NCBI RefSeq assembly: GCF_002968835.1
Contig: NZ_PKQK01000002.1
Location: forward strand, 496,001-560,000
Source of the DNA: Paenibacillus sp. PCH8
GTDB taxonomy: Bacteria; Bacillota; Bacilli; Paenibacillales; Paenibacillaceae
Direction: 5' to 3'
Length of the DNA stretch: 64,000 nt
The notes under the pieces: model-generated
Database searches by the model: none
What the model saw: the letters and a program-made list of their open reading frames with translations, nothing else
What the model was told of the DNA's origin: nothing
In this document: positions 18,023 through 25,282 of the stretch, piece by piece
Position numbering within the stretch: the first letter of the stretch is position 1
Layout of the letters: every line of letters begins with the position of its first letter
Position numbers and translations under genes: made by a program

Positions 18023-18625
18023 TCAATCTCTTCTGTTTAATTTCTTAAATGCCGAGTACTCCTGATCAGATTTCATATAACTTAATATTTTATCCGCACC
18101 TTCTGCTGAGCTAAGCTCTTCCGTATTCACTTCCAGATCATATTCATCATAGGCATAGATGCTGTCGAACTGGGAATGGGCGAGTCCGATCGCGCGATCG
18201 CCCCTGCTTTGCTCTCTTCGTGTGAGTTCTTCTTTCGAGCAGTGTACGCCTACAAACAATATCGGATGATCCGAAAGTAAATCATAAAAATCATTAAACC
18301 ACTTGTCATTGTTGATGACCGTATCCACGATGACATTCAAACCCATCTCCGAAAACAGTTTAATGGTTGCATAGTACAACGAGACAATTGGGTCAAAAAG
18401 GATATCTGAGACCACATGATCTTCCAATTCTCTAGTAGGTTCTACATCTGGATATGTATTATCCATGAATTGATTATAGTTATGGAAAAACTCATCTACA
18501 GATAGATGATGGAATGGAATCTCTTTCTGATTTTTCAATTCCATGGAGATGCTGGTCTTTCCCGAACTTGAAGTTCCGTTCAAAAATACAATCAGTCCTT
18601 GCTCCACATCAATCACCCTTATCAT
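18023..18625 (-). CDS. Chloramphenicol phosphotransferase-like P-loop kinase
   Basis: About 200 residues. The Walker A motif LNGTSSSGKTS lies near the N-terminus, and HCSKEELTRREQSRGDRAIGLAHSQF matches the conserved RxxARGDRxxGLAxxQ region of the CPT family, the lid and substrate region. Known members phosphorylate small hydroxylated compounds such as chloramphenicol, but most family members have unknown substrates, so resistance should not be assumed. Start uncertain: the ATG at 18625 has no good ribosome site, while a GTG 18 bases further in has AAGGGTG at usable spacing. It stands alone between repeat debris and small unknown genes. Confidence 0.78.
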   Translation of the reverse strand: MIRVIDVEQGLIVFLNGTSSSGKTSISMELKNQKEIPFHHLSVDEFFHNYNQFMDNTYPDVEPTRELEDHVVSDILFDPIVSLYYATIKLFSEMGLNVIVDTVINNDKWFNDFYDLLSDHPILFVGVHCSKEELTRREQSRGDRAIGLAHSQFDSIYAYDEYDLEVNTEELSSAEGADKILSYMKSDQEYSAFKKLNRRD

Positions 18626-18784
18626 TAAAATTGGCAAACGCTCAAGCTTTTGAATCTAAGCCCTCAAAATGGGTGAAACATCATATACTTTCCGTTGATT
18701 AAAGAAATTCATAAATTGATGTACAACCTCAGTCGATTTCAATAGAAACTCCCTCATATTTGAGTAAAGTGCTGTTCAATCAAA

Positions 18785-19135
18785 CTACCACTCTCTCCAT
18801 TCTTCCGTAATATCTTCATCCTCCTCAATCTCTAATCCAACCAGCCTGGCCGCCTTGTCGATAAAATCAGCCAATTCTTCACGTTCCATCGTTTCAATGA
18901 AATAACCATTTGCCTCATTCATTTCATTAAATGTTGTCACAACTTCTTCTACAGCTTTCATAATACGCTCGGGATGTTTCGATTCTTCTAATGCTATTAA
19001 TTGGTGTAAAAAAGTATCCAGAGCTTTATCAGACAAGAGTAGTCTCTCTTCTGTAAAAAACTCATCCCCGTGTTCAACCATTCTTTCATTCCATAATTTC
19101 GTTGGTTTTTCATAAAATAAGTGTTGTAATGCCAT
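18785..19135 (-). CDS. Hypothetical protein, 116 aa
   Basis: The ATG at 19135 has GGGAGG seven bases upstream, better than the longer frame to 19153. The sequence is acidic and strongly helical, with MALQHLFYEKPTKLWNERMV at the start and EIEEDEDITEEWREW at the end. No signal or membrane segment. It resembles small cytoplasmic Bacillales proteins of unknown function, but I do not recognise a named family. It lies 43 bases after the histidine phosphatase gene on the same strand and may be cotranscribed with it. Confidence 0.6.
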   Translation of the reverse strand: MALQHLFYEKPTKLWNERMVEHGDEFFTEERLLLSDKALDTFLHQLIALEESKHPERIMKAVEEVVTTFNEMNEANGYFIETMEREELADFIDKAARLVGLEIEEDEDITEEWREW

Positions 19136-19178
19136 TGAAATCCTCCCTTTCAAGATAAAATTATATCTAGATTTTACC

Positions 19179-19745
19179 CTATTCTCCCCATAGCCTTGTC
19201 ACTTGCTCTAACTCCATCTCGTCAAATTGTAATTGATAGATATCCGGTTTCTTGGTTTGATTCATAAAATCCAAGCCGTAACTCGAATCAAAGTAATTCA
19301 TCATCAACGTCATTACATGTCCGTGTGTGCCGATCGCCACTTTTCTACCCTTGTATTCTTCTAAAATCTGTTTCAACATGCCCACTGCTCTATTCTGGCA
19401 AACCGTGTTCGATTCGCCTCCTGGCAATGCATAATCTGGGTCATCAAACATCTTCTTCGAAGCAGGCTCAAATTCTTCATCCGCAATCATATCATCTGAA
19501 AAATGCCTTTCCCGAAGATCCTCCATGATCTGAATATCTAATTCTAACGCTGCTGCCAACCCTTCCAAGGTTAAAATGGCCCTGGCATAAGGACTTGATA
19601 CAATGGAATGTATTCCTTCATTTGTTAATATTTCCGTTATTCGTTCTGCATTCATCTTGCCCTCCAGGGTAAGCCCTCTCGTTCTTTCCGTTCCTTCCGT
19701 ATACGGTGACTCCGCATGCCCAACCATATACACGATGGTCTTCAT
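19179..19745 (-). CDS. Histidine phosphatase family protein (phosphoglycerate mutase-like)
   Basis: 188 residues from the ATG at 19745, which has AAGGAGG upstream. The fold is recognisable: N-terminal catalytic motif, TLEGKMNAERI, SIVSSPYARAILTLEGLA, LRERHF, and GTHGHVMTLMM with the second His. The catalytic motif is unusual: VGHAES replaces the normal RHGE, so the phospho-accepting His is kept but the preceding Arg, which contacts phosphate, is Gly. Activity may be reduced or altered. Substrate unknown. Confidence 0.8.
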   Translation of the reverse strand: MKTIVYMVGHAESPYTEGTERTRGLTLEGKMNAERITEILTNEGIHSIVSSPYARAILTLEGLAAALELDIQIMEDLRERHFSDDMIADEEFEPASKKMFDDPDYALPGGESNTVCQNRAVGMLKQILEEYKGRKVAIGTHGHVMTLMMNYFDSSYGLDFMNQTKKPDIYQLQFDEMELEQVTRLWGE

Positions 19746-19881
19746 AGGACCCTCCTTGAATAGCAAATTGTGCAATCGAAATTTACAACTATCATTACTT
19801 CACTCAACCAAGTGCCGGTACCGATCAATGCAGCACACCAACTTATAAACAGAAGTGGGATCAATACATGTCTACAACACT

Positions 19882-20049
19882 CTAAACATACAAATTCCAT
19901 CCGACAATAAAAACAGCCAGTATAGCAGCCGAGATGCCAGACATATGTATATCACCTTTTTGCTTTTTGCTGTAATTGCTCTTCCTCAGTTTGTAAATCA
20001 GCAACCCAAGATTCGTCACTGCTAGAATCACATCAAGTAGGTTGAACAT
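19882..20049 (-). CDS. Small two-helix membrane protein
   Basis: About 55 residues from the ATG at 20049. Two hydrophobic stretches (LLDVILAVTNLGLLIY and ISAAILAVFIVGW) are separated by a basic loop LRKSNYSKKQKGD, consistent with an integral membrane hairpin. No clear ribosome binding site is seen, and a TTG at 20064 is an alternative start. The family is not recognised. Its start codon overlaps the end of a dead gene. Confidence 0.45.
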   Translation of the reverse strand: MFNLLDVILAVTNLGLLIYKLRKSNYSKKQKGDIHMSGISAAILAVFIVGWNLYV

Positions 20050-20260
20050 TAAATCGATGCGCAACGAAAAGTAAGAAGTAGCCCCCCTTCCAAATGAATA
20101 GCCAGATGACCAGGCTCTACTTGAAAAAACTCTTTATTCGCATCTTGTTTGGATACGGTTCGAATTGGTGCAACTTCATCTACTATTTTTTGTTGTCTTC
20201 CTCATGATAATGAATGATAGAAACCAAAAACTGGTCAGGGAACAATTCAATCTTTAATAT
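20049..20260 (-). pseudogene. Second degraded copy of the LFPDQF-type small gene
   Basis: Reads IELFPDQFLVSIIHYHEEDNKK, a stop, and after a frameshift VDEVAPIRTVSKQDANKEFF and VEPGHLAIHLEGG. It shares LFPDQF, APIRTVS-Q-DANK and VEPG with the remnant at 2016-2203. The 5' end (start codon and first residues) is missing. The two wrecks complement each other: this one keeps the middle segment lost from the other. Confidence 0.55.
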
Positions 20261-20277
20261 AACAGGGAGTAGCTACT

Positions 20278-20787
20278 CTAACTCTCCATTTCAAACCTTG
20301 TTTGAAGCTCTTTAACGAATACTTCGATTGGTTTATTGTAGTCGATGGGCTTGTAAATGGATCTATTACCCCACATGTGCCGTTCATCTTTATCTCGAAA
20401 ATCATGTTCTTCAACTTCGAGAGTCTTCATCACAAGCATGATTTCATTCATGGTACTTATAACACTTCGACTATCCGTTTTGGTGATCGTGCTCTCGTTA
20501 CATTTTTCTAAATAATAGTTCACCAGGTGGTCAGGAAGTTTCTCAACGGCCAAATAGTCCGCTAAATTCATTTTAAAGATTCCTGCCAGTTTACTCGCCT
20601 GATTCGTTCTAATCCCATTGACCGTTAAGCTTAATCTGGACAGATCATTCATAAACACATAGTGTTTTCTGCCATACAACGTGAAGAAGTTTACATGCCA
20701 ACTAAAGAAGGCATCGCTGTATTCGATGGTTTCCGGTTTAACCTTAATATCTTTTAATGTTAGCTGGGTTACTTTGAAAATAATTAT
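20278..20787 (-). CDS. DUF6933-like protein; ATA at the expected start codon
   Basis: The coherent protein starts IIFKVTQLTLKDIKV and continues DAFFSWHVNFFTLYGRKHYV, FMNDLSRLSLTVNG, about 169 residues to the stop at 20278. This resembles the DUF6933 family (F-SWH-N--T--RRK-V-FVND pattern), from memory. No ATG, GTG or TTG exists between the upstream stop and the conserved part. An ATA stands exactly where the start is expected, eight bases after AAGGGG. Either the ATG has mutated to ATA, making the gene silent or weak, or ATA is used. The first ATG-type alternative (20679) would cut away the conserved N-terminus. Confidence 0.55.
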   Translation of the reverse strand: MIIFKVTQLTLKDIKVKPETIEYSDAFFSWHVNFFTLYGRKHYVFMNDLSRLSLTVNGIRTNQASKLAGIFKMNLADYLAVEKLPDHLVNYYLEKCNESTITKTDSRSVISTMNEIMLVMKTLEVEEHDFRDKDERHMWGNRSIYKPIDYNKPIEVFVKELQTRFEMES

Positions 20788-20824
20788 GCACGATTCCCCT
20801 TCGCTCTTTAAGCTGGATTATGAA

Positions 20825-21098
20825 TTAGTACACGATCTCTGTAGCATCAATGTCTTCTTCTATAGATTGCATGCATGGCTCACACAATTGTTCTAATGAC
20901 TCCGCTTCAAAGCGGATTGCTTGTCATCGTTCAATGCAGCAATGAATTTCTCCATCATACCGTACGCATTGAAATCCATTTCAGTTGGACGGGCTGCATA
21001 ATCGTCCTCATACTCGATGAATTCAATTGCAATTTCCATATTCACTTGCCGCCAATCCGGTAATTCGCTTATTTCTTGTATCCGTTCTCCTATTTCAT
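20825..21098 (-). pseudogene. Small gene broken by two frameshifts
   Basis: The ATG at 21098 (AAAGGG upstream) is followed within two codons by a shift into a frame reading EIGERIQEISELPDWRQVNM, EIAIEFIEYEDDYAARPTEM and MMEKFIAALNDDKQSA. Near 20910 a second shift leads to EAESLEQLCEPCMQSIEEDI and a stop at 20825. Reassembled it would be about 90 residues with a CxxC pair. Family unknown. It directly precedes the gene with the ATA start. Confidence 0.5.
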
Positions 21099-21120
21099 GC
21101 GACCCTTTCTCACGACCTTA

Positions 21121-21315
21121 CTAAAAAGGTAGTTCGATGTCTTCATTATCCTCAAATTCCTCCGCATACTCCAAATGAAAGGAAATCCCATTTTGCTCAT
21201 CTAATACCTTCTTCTGATTTTTTCCGCTATACGTACGTAACCATGATTTTGATGCACAAAGTCTGCCTTCACGGTTAAGTCTTTTATGTCTTGGTGTACT
21301 ATTTTTCTTCTTCAT
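21121..21315 (-). CDS. Hypothetical basic protein, 64 aa
   Basis: The ATG at 21315 has GAGGAA seven bases upstream. The N-terminal half is basic (MKKKNSTPRHKRLNREGRL) with SWLRTYSGKN, a motif I associate with a family of small Paenibacillus/Bacillus proteins of unknown function. The C-terminus is acidic. No catalytic motif. The C-terminal half differs from what I remember of the family and may be a divergent or altered end. Confidence 0.55.
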   Translation of the reverse strand: MKKKNSTPRHKRLNREGRLCASKSWLRTYSGKNQKKVLDEQNGISFHLEYAEEFEDNEDIELPF

Positions 21316-21358
21316 TTTATTCCTCTATCGTTCTCTCCAATCGTTATTTCCTTCCAAA

Positions 21359-21688
21359 TCAACCCCAGAACATTCCATTATGACCTTCGTCAACGATCTT
21401 GAGTTGTGTTTCAAAATCTTCGTTCGGTTCGATATCATCGATGAAATGCCATTTGCCTTTACTGTCCTGCCAATACACTTTCCATGCCTTTTCATCCAAT
21501 CTGAACTGTGCTACCGGCATCTGCACCCATTGATCGCTTTGAAAGGCTTGTCTTTCTTCAATCAATGTCACATGGTTACCTCTGAATTTATAGCTAATTT
21601 TGATCTGACTTTTCACATGCTCGGGTACTGCATTTTCAGTGTAATGGTCCATAATCTTTTGAATCCGCTTCTTTGTAAAATCATCCAT
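21359..21688 (-). CDS. DUF3024 family protein
   Basis: 109 residues from the ATG at 21688 (AGGAG upstream). DDFTKKRIQKIMDHYTENAV, followed by VTLIEERQAF, QWVQMPVAQFRLD and WKVYWQDSKGKWHFID with DIEPNEDFETQL, matches the DUF3024 pattern seen in many Bacillales genomes. It is a small cytoplasmic protein of unknown function. It looks complete. It lies immediately beyond the left hairpin-chain repeat and so outside the cassette island. Confidence 0.8.
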   Translation of the reverse strand: MDDFTKKRIQKIMDHYTENAVPEHVKSQIKISYKFRGNHVTLIEERQAFQSDQWVQMPVAQFRLDEKAWKVYWQDSKGKWHFIDDIEPNEDFETQLKIVDEGHNGMFWG

Positions 21689-21768
21689 GCTCTCTAACAC
21701 TCCTGCCTTGATCCGTTTTGCTTTGATTATATCATGTTGTTTTCTCCGATTTAAATGATGCTTTTAGT

Positions 21769-22030
21769 ATTGTAAAAGGTAAACCGGAGCGCGGCTTGTG
21801 CAATGGCAAGCCGCGTAAGGGTGAGGTGCTGCGCCCAATAGGGCAGCACCTCACGGTGTTGCACCGCGTCAATAATCGCGGTGCTAATGCTGCCATCACG
21901 AGCACACTTCCGTGATGGCAATACTTGGTGCATCACGGTTGCTGCGAAGTGATGCACGCAAAAATCGCCGCGACCTCATCATCGTGGCGTTTCTTGTTGC
22001 TGTATGATGCCTATTGGCCATGCAGCTTTT
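21769..22030. repeat. Hairpin-chain repeat, copy 1 (direct repeat of 25957-26211)
   Basis: Six or more short hairpins follow one another: GCGGCTTG/CAAGCCGC, GAGGTGCT/AGCACCTC, CACCGCG/CGCGGTG, CATCACG/CGTGATG, GTGCATCAC/GTGATGCAC and CGCC-CGA/TCG-GGCG. The copy at 25957-26211 has the same hairpins in the same order and orientation. Between copies the second stem carries a paired change (GCCC/GGGC here, ACCC/GGGT there), which suggests selection on structure. Weak open frames through it differ by indels between copies, so protein coding is unlikely. Confidence 0.8.
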
Positions 22031-22031
22031 G

Positions 22032-22470
22032 TTACGCATTCTCTAATTGAGAGCCAAACGGCTCTCTTTTAATCTTGAATAAATCAGGCATTTCATCAAG
22101 ATTAAAGAATTGAAGTTCTATACTTTCTTCATTACTACTGATTAGTTCTCCATTGGAAATGCATCCCTGCTAAAAAAATGAAATCGTTTGTGCCTGATCT
22201 CCATTTGAATACTTGTCAAAATATTTGGTATACACGCCTATGAGCTTTTCAATAAAGATTGTTAATCCCGTTTCTTCTTTCACTTCACGAATAGCCGTCT
22301 CTTCAGCAGATTCGCCAATTCCATAGCTCCTCCTGGAAAGCCCCAAGCATGTTTATCTCTTCTACGTTGCAGCAATATTGTCCCGCTTCGTTCACAATGA
22401 TTGCTCCTGCAAAGTTAAGAATGATCATTTCACTGCCTACCTTACTTCTTATCCATTTGATATAATCCAT
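22032..22470 (-). pseudogene. Broken Nudix hydrolase gene (last cassette of the array)
   Basis: The ATG at 22470 (AAGGAGAAACGG upstream) begins MDYIKWIRSKVGSEMIILNF, with a Nudix box [21 protein letters not shown] visible after repair. At least three single-base losses break it: before ILLQRRR, in GAATTGG just after the box start, and in a T run giving a premature stop. The reading continues to QLENA and a stop at 22032, right against the hairpin-chain repeat. Nudix enzymes hydrolyse nucleoside diphosphates linked to other groups. Confidence 0.75.
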
Positions 22471-22547
22471 CCGTTTCTCCTTTTTACGAGCATGTAAAGC
22501 ACAGTATGTAATTTGAAATTCCCATTACTTTGCATTTCTGATCTTTC

Positions 22548-22643
22548 ATATAGCGTTCCTGTATTCACGACCCGACGTATGTCGGGTGGCCGGCGAATGC
22601 CGGACCAAGGACGTATGTCCGCAGCATGAATATGATGTTATCT
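22548..22643 (-). other. attC-like recombination site A
   Basis: Plus-strand order: box ATATAGC, 7-nt spacer, TATTCACG, internal hairpins (CCCGAC-GTAT-GTCGGG, CCGGC-GAAT-GCCGG, GGAC-GTAT-GTCC), CATGAATA, 4-nt spacer, GTTATCT. Outer and inner boxes pair to form one long imperfect stem. Read on the minus strand, as an integron attC is written, it follows the membrane-protein gene at 22676-23179. Its GCTATAT box is degenerate relative to GTT in the other sites. Confidence 0.7.
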
Positions 22644-22675
22644 GCTGTTACTTCTTTTTAGAATTTCACTCTGAA

Positions 22676-23179
22676 TCATTTCTTTTCTATTTGGCTTGTT
22701 TGTGATAATTCTTCAATGTGTTTTTTTATGATTGCTTCTCCTTCATATGAATTTAAAAATTCTCTAATTTCGTTCTGCTCTTTATCCTTGCTCATTATTG
22801 AAATAGATTCTTTTCTCTCGGTTTTAAAACCAATCAACGTTATTGCTATACCTAAACTAATTAATGTAACTGCATCACCAAAAGTGTTCACTTGCTTAAC
22901 CGATAGATCTATTTTTATTTTCGGTAAAACAATAATAGCTAATACAGCACAACTGAGAAACAAAGAACGTATAGTCCCCAGAACTTTACTTGGTCTTAAT
23001 TTTTTATATTCTATTATTCTTTCAATTATGAATTCAATAAGATCGCATAAAATAAGAAAAAATGCCGCTATAGATATATATAACAACCACTTCCCGGTAA
23101 TATCCATAAAAGGTGTTAGTCTTAATATAGCTAAAAGAATAAATCCAATTCCAGCAACTTTAGTGAAGGTTCCAGTCAA
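22676..23179 (-). CDS. Cassette gene: four-helix membrane protein, unknown function
   Basis: 167 residues from a TTG at 23179, preceded by GGAGTGAGGAG. Four hydrophobic segments (VAGIGFILLAILRLTPF; LLYISIAAFFLILCDLIEFII; LFLSCAVLAIIVLP; VTLISLGIAITLIGF) and a charged cytoplasmic-looking tail NEIREFLNSYEGEAIIKKHI. Family unknown. It lies between attC-like sites B and A and fills its cassette, with only short flanks. Lower GC than the core genes around the window, which suggests foreign origin. Confidence 0.65.
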   Translation of the reverse strand: MTGTFTKVAGIGFILLAILRLTPFMDITGKWLLYISIAAFFLILCDLIEFIIERIIEYKKLRPSKVLGTIRSLFLSCAVLAIIVLPKIKIDLSVKQVNTFGDAVTLISLGIAITLIGFKTERKESISIMSKDKEQNEIREFLNSYEGEAIIKKHIEELSQTSQIEKK

Positions 23180-23220
23180 ATCTCCTCACTCCTCAAATAT
23201 TCTAATTTGTTGGTAATTGC

Positions 23221-23336
23221 AGATAACATTCTCGTATTCATGAACCCCAAAGGGGTTGTCCGCTGAAATTCCTGCTCTAAATCCATCTAACAGACCAAGG
23301 CTCCGAAGGAGCCGCTGCTTGAATATTATGTTATAA
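23221..23336 (-). other. attC-like recombination site B
   Basis: Plus-strand order: AGATAAC, 7-nt spacer, TATTCATG, a CCCC-AAA-GGGG hairpin, GTCCGCTGAA, a GGCTCC-GAA-GGAGCC hairpin, TTGAATA, 4-nt spacer, GTTATAA. The TATTCA/TGAATA inner boxes and the 7/4 spacing match the other sites. It follows the 90-residue cassette gene at 23379-23651 in minus-strand reading. Confidence 0.75.
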
Positions 23337-23378
23337 GAATGTTCTCCACTTCTTGAAATGCCGAAATAATATTCTGTT

Positions 23379-23651
23379 TTACATGTTTTTCAATAAAGTT
23401 TTTGCTTTTTCAATTGCTTTTTTCTCTGTTCGAGAGTTTACAATTATATTTAAGGCTTTCTTTTCAAGCCCCGACTCGAATATTTTATTAGCACAGTTAA
23501 CTCTTATACGTGAACCATCAATTTTATATTCCTCTGGAAGTTTTGCTATTTTTTCATCTTTTGACATCTTATTATTTGAGAACACTTCATAGTATTCTAC
23601 AAACACCCGTTTTCCAATTGAATTTAATAATCTTACTAAGTTAATTTCCAA
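23379..23651 (-). CDS. Cassette gene: hypothetical protein, 90 aa
   Basis: Starts at a TTG (23651) preceded by AAGGAG ten bases upstream. The protein is small, basic and helical: MEINLVRLLNSIGKRVFVEY, NNKMSKDEKIAKLPEEYKID, and a lysine-rich end KKAIEKAKTLLKNM. No family recognised. It is AT-rich like its neighbours. It is the only gene between attC-like sites C and B, with little non-coding sequence on either side, as expected of an integron-type cassette. Confidence 0.6.
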   Translation of the reverse strand: MEINLVRLLNSIGKRVFVEYYEVFSNNKMSKDEKIAKLPEEYKIDGSRIRVNCANKIFESGLEKKALNIIVNSRTEKKAIEKAKTLLKNM

Positions 23652-23701
23652 TATATCACTTCTCCTTATTTGATTAATGTTAGTGTTACTTGGAGAATTT
23701 C

Positions 23702-23864
23702 ATATAACGTTCCTGTATTCACGAACCCTCACTGGCTTAAGGGGCAAATGCCCCGGGTCAGAGGACCTTAGCTAGTGCAGGGTTGTCCGGCTGTCCCCAC
23801 TTCCCCGAAATGCCCCTGCCGGACCGAGAGCTGGATGAAAGAGTGTTTGAATATGTTGTTATAC
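23702..23864 (-). other. attC-like recombination site C
   Basis: Plus-strand order: ATATAAC, 7-nt spacer, TATTCACGAACCC, a GGGGC-AAAT-GCCCC hairpin, GTCCGGCTG, GGACCGAGAG, TTTGAATA, 4-nt spacer, GTTATAC. It shares the GTCCGGCTG and GACCGAG blocks with site D. In minus-strand reading it follows the cassette gene at 23896-24273. Confidence 0.78.
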
Positions 23865-23895
23865 ACAGTAAACTCTTCTACGAACAAGCTATTAG

Positions 23896-24273
23896 CTATC
23901 TGTTTTTTAGATTTCCCAATAATTCTACCTCCTCTTCCTCTGAAAGTTGTTCTTCCGCTCTTGTTTTTGTTTCATCTATCTTTCGTACTTTTAATCCTCT
24001 TTTTATGAGCCATTCTTCACCAGGATTCATTGTAGTTGCTGGATGTGGGTATACATCCTCACTTGTAATTTCCTCATCAATTATGTAAATGTATCCACAT
24101 AACTTACCATTATGAAGTCTTGTGCCATTCTCATCAAAAGCAACAATAGATGGTTTGTGTGAAAAGATTCTTGCTAACTCTCGATCCTGAGTTATTGTGC
24201 TTCCGACTAGTAGTTCATTTAAGAGCATTGGCGAGCCATGGAACCAAGGCTTACTGTAGTCCCATTCTTTCAT
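23896..24273 (-). CDS. Cassette gene: hypothetical protein, possibly ADP-ribosyltransferase-like
   Basis: 125 residues from the ATG at 24273 (AAGGTG upstream; a TTG at 24288 is less likely). It begins MKEWDYSKPWFHGSPMLLNE and contains STITQDRELARIFSHKP, GYIYIIDEEI and NPGEEWLIKRGLKV. The order of an HG(S/T) start, a central hydrophobic Y-x-Y strand and a late acidic position is reminiscent of small ART-fold proteins such as Arr or KptA, but this is an inference from motif order, not a family match. The C-terminal 25 residues are highly acidic. It sits alone between sites D and C. Confidence 0.6.
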   Translation of the reverse strand: MKEWDYSKPWFHGSPMLLNELLVGSTITQDRELARIFSHKPSIVAFDENGTRLHNGKLCGYIYIIDEEITSEDVYPHPATTMNPGEEWLIKRGLKVRKIDETKTRAEEQLSEEEEVELLGNLKNR

Positions 24274-24357
24274 AATTATCACCTTCAATTAAGTTTTATT
24301 ATCTTTCTTCTTTATACTTGTTCTTTAGTTTCTTCAGTTTTGGCTTTAGGGTATTGC

Positions 24358-24550
24358 GTATAACGTTCTGGTATTCACGACGCCCCACCACACTAAAAGA
24401 GCGAAGCGACTGGCCGCGACGCGGTTGGGTGGTGCGGGTGTGTCCGGCTGAATCTACTTCCTTGCTACTGCCAATTGCCTCCTCGAATCCGCATCTAACT
24501 ATTGCCAGACCGAGGGACGAATGTCCCGATGCGTGAATATGTTGTTAGAC
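24358..24550 (-). other. attC-like recombination site D
   Basis: Plus-strand order: GTATAAC, 7-nt spacer, TATTCACGACGCCCC, GTCCGGCTGAA, AGACCGAGG, a GGGAC-GAAT-GTCCC hairpin, CGTGAATA, 4-nt spacer, GTTAGAC. It has the longest inner-box pairing of the four (TATTCACG/CGTGAATA) and a GTTAGAC box that fits the integron R' consensus GTTRRRY. In minus-strand reading it follows the SMI1-like cassette gene. Confidence 0.8.
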
Positions 24551-24573
24551 GACGTTCTTTCTTCTTCGATTAA

Positions 24574-25128
24574 CTAGAGCAGTTCAGACCAAAATTCAAT
24601 CTCTTTGATATCATTAAACTTAATTTCATTATGTCTCTTCGATCGCAACTCCACCTTAAAGTATTCTTCAAGATTCTCGCCGTAATAAATGATATCTGTT
24701 TGATATATCGAGAAGATAGGGTTGTTTATTTCATTTGGTTTAGAAGGAATAAATCGATGCGAGTAAATTGGAATTAATATTGGTACTTCCTTGAACTTCT
24801 CTTTGCATACTTGGAAAGCAGCTTCAAGTTTAGATGGTCTAATTCCCCATCCGTCATACCAATAGGAGTTATGTTCTATATCAAACAGCATTCCATGAAG
24901 TGGCCATTCTAACTTACTTATGATTAGTTTAATATTCTCTTCTGATGTATCTCTCCAATTCGGATATCCTTCACCAACTGGTAAGCCACATAAATATAAG
25001 TCTTTAAGATCTGGTGGAAAAACAATCTTATATCTTCTTTCAATAGACTCAATTTCTAAAGAAGATAAAGGTTTATCGATAGGTATTTGATGTTTACGCA
25101 TTAGTTCCAAAATGGAATGTGAATTCAT
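24574..25128 (-). CDS. Cassette gene: SMI1/KNR4 (SUKH)-like protein
   Basis: 184 residues from the ATG at 25128 (GGGAGG nine bases upstream). LSSLEIESIERRYKIVFPPD followed by LKDLYLCGLPVGEGYPNWRD is the usual SUKH N-terminal pattern, with HGMLFDIEHNSYWYDGWG and VPILIPIYSHRFIPS downstream. SUKH proteins are often immunity proteins for contact-dependent or secreted toxins, but no toxin gene is adjacent. It is the first cassette after the recombinase remnant. The cassette boundary lies only 24 bases before the ATG, so the ribosome site travels with the gene. Confidence 0.72.
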   Translation of the reverse strand: MNSHSILELMRKHQIPIDKPLSSLEIESIERRYKIVFPPDLKDLYLCGLPVGEGYPNWRDTSEENIKLIISKLEWPLHGMLFDIEHNSYWYDGWGIRPSKLEAAFQVCKEKFKEVPILIPIYSHRFIPSKPNEINNPIFSIYQTDIIYYGENLEEYFKVELRSKRHNEIKFNDIKEIEFWSELL

Positions 25129-25151
25129 AAATCGTCCTCCCAAAGCATCTC

Positions 25152-25246
25152 GTCTAACATCTTATTTATGTACTTCGTAAATACCACACATTCTGCCTGA
25201 TATCCGAACTACATCTATGATAACCGATGCTGTGGTATTTGCGAAG
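25152..25246 (-). other. Recombinase-proximal site E (possible attI-like site)
   Basis: On the plus strand GTCTAAC (25152-25158) is followed by a separate hairpin whose arms CTTCGTAAATACCACA and TGTGGTATTTGCGAAG (25173-25188, 25231-25246) pair except at one position. Unlike sites A-D it lacks the TATTCA inner boxes and a second outer box. A site with one good box next to the recombinase gene is what an attI-type site would look like. It could also be an unrelated attC type. Confidence 0.5.
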
Positions 25247-25282
25247 AAGAATTTGGTGAAAAAGGTAAATTTATAGGAGCAC

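Noticed and set aside
17797-18048. 83-codon plus-strand frame after the Fur box
   Set aside because: It runs through the palindromic repeat and the opposite-strand Fur box, has no ribosome site, and resembles only the translation of the other repeat copy.
18023-18625. Chloramphenicol resistance gene
   Set aside because: Family membership is clear but most members have no shown resistance role, so no resistance claim is made.
21751-21957. 68-codon frame through hairpin-chain copy 1, and similar frames in copy 2
   Set aside because: The reading is interrupted by indels in the other copy, while base pairing is preserved. Structure, not protein, seems to be selected.
23896-24273. Firm assignment as an ADP-ribosyltransferase toxin or resistance enzyme
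   Set aside because: Only motif order suggests it; catalytic residues cannot be placed with confidence.
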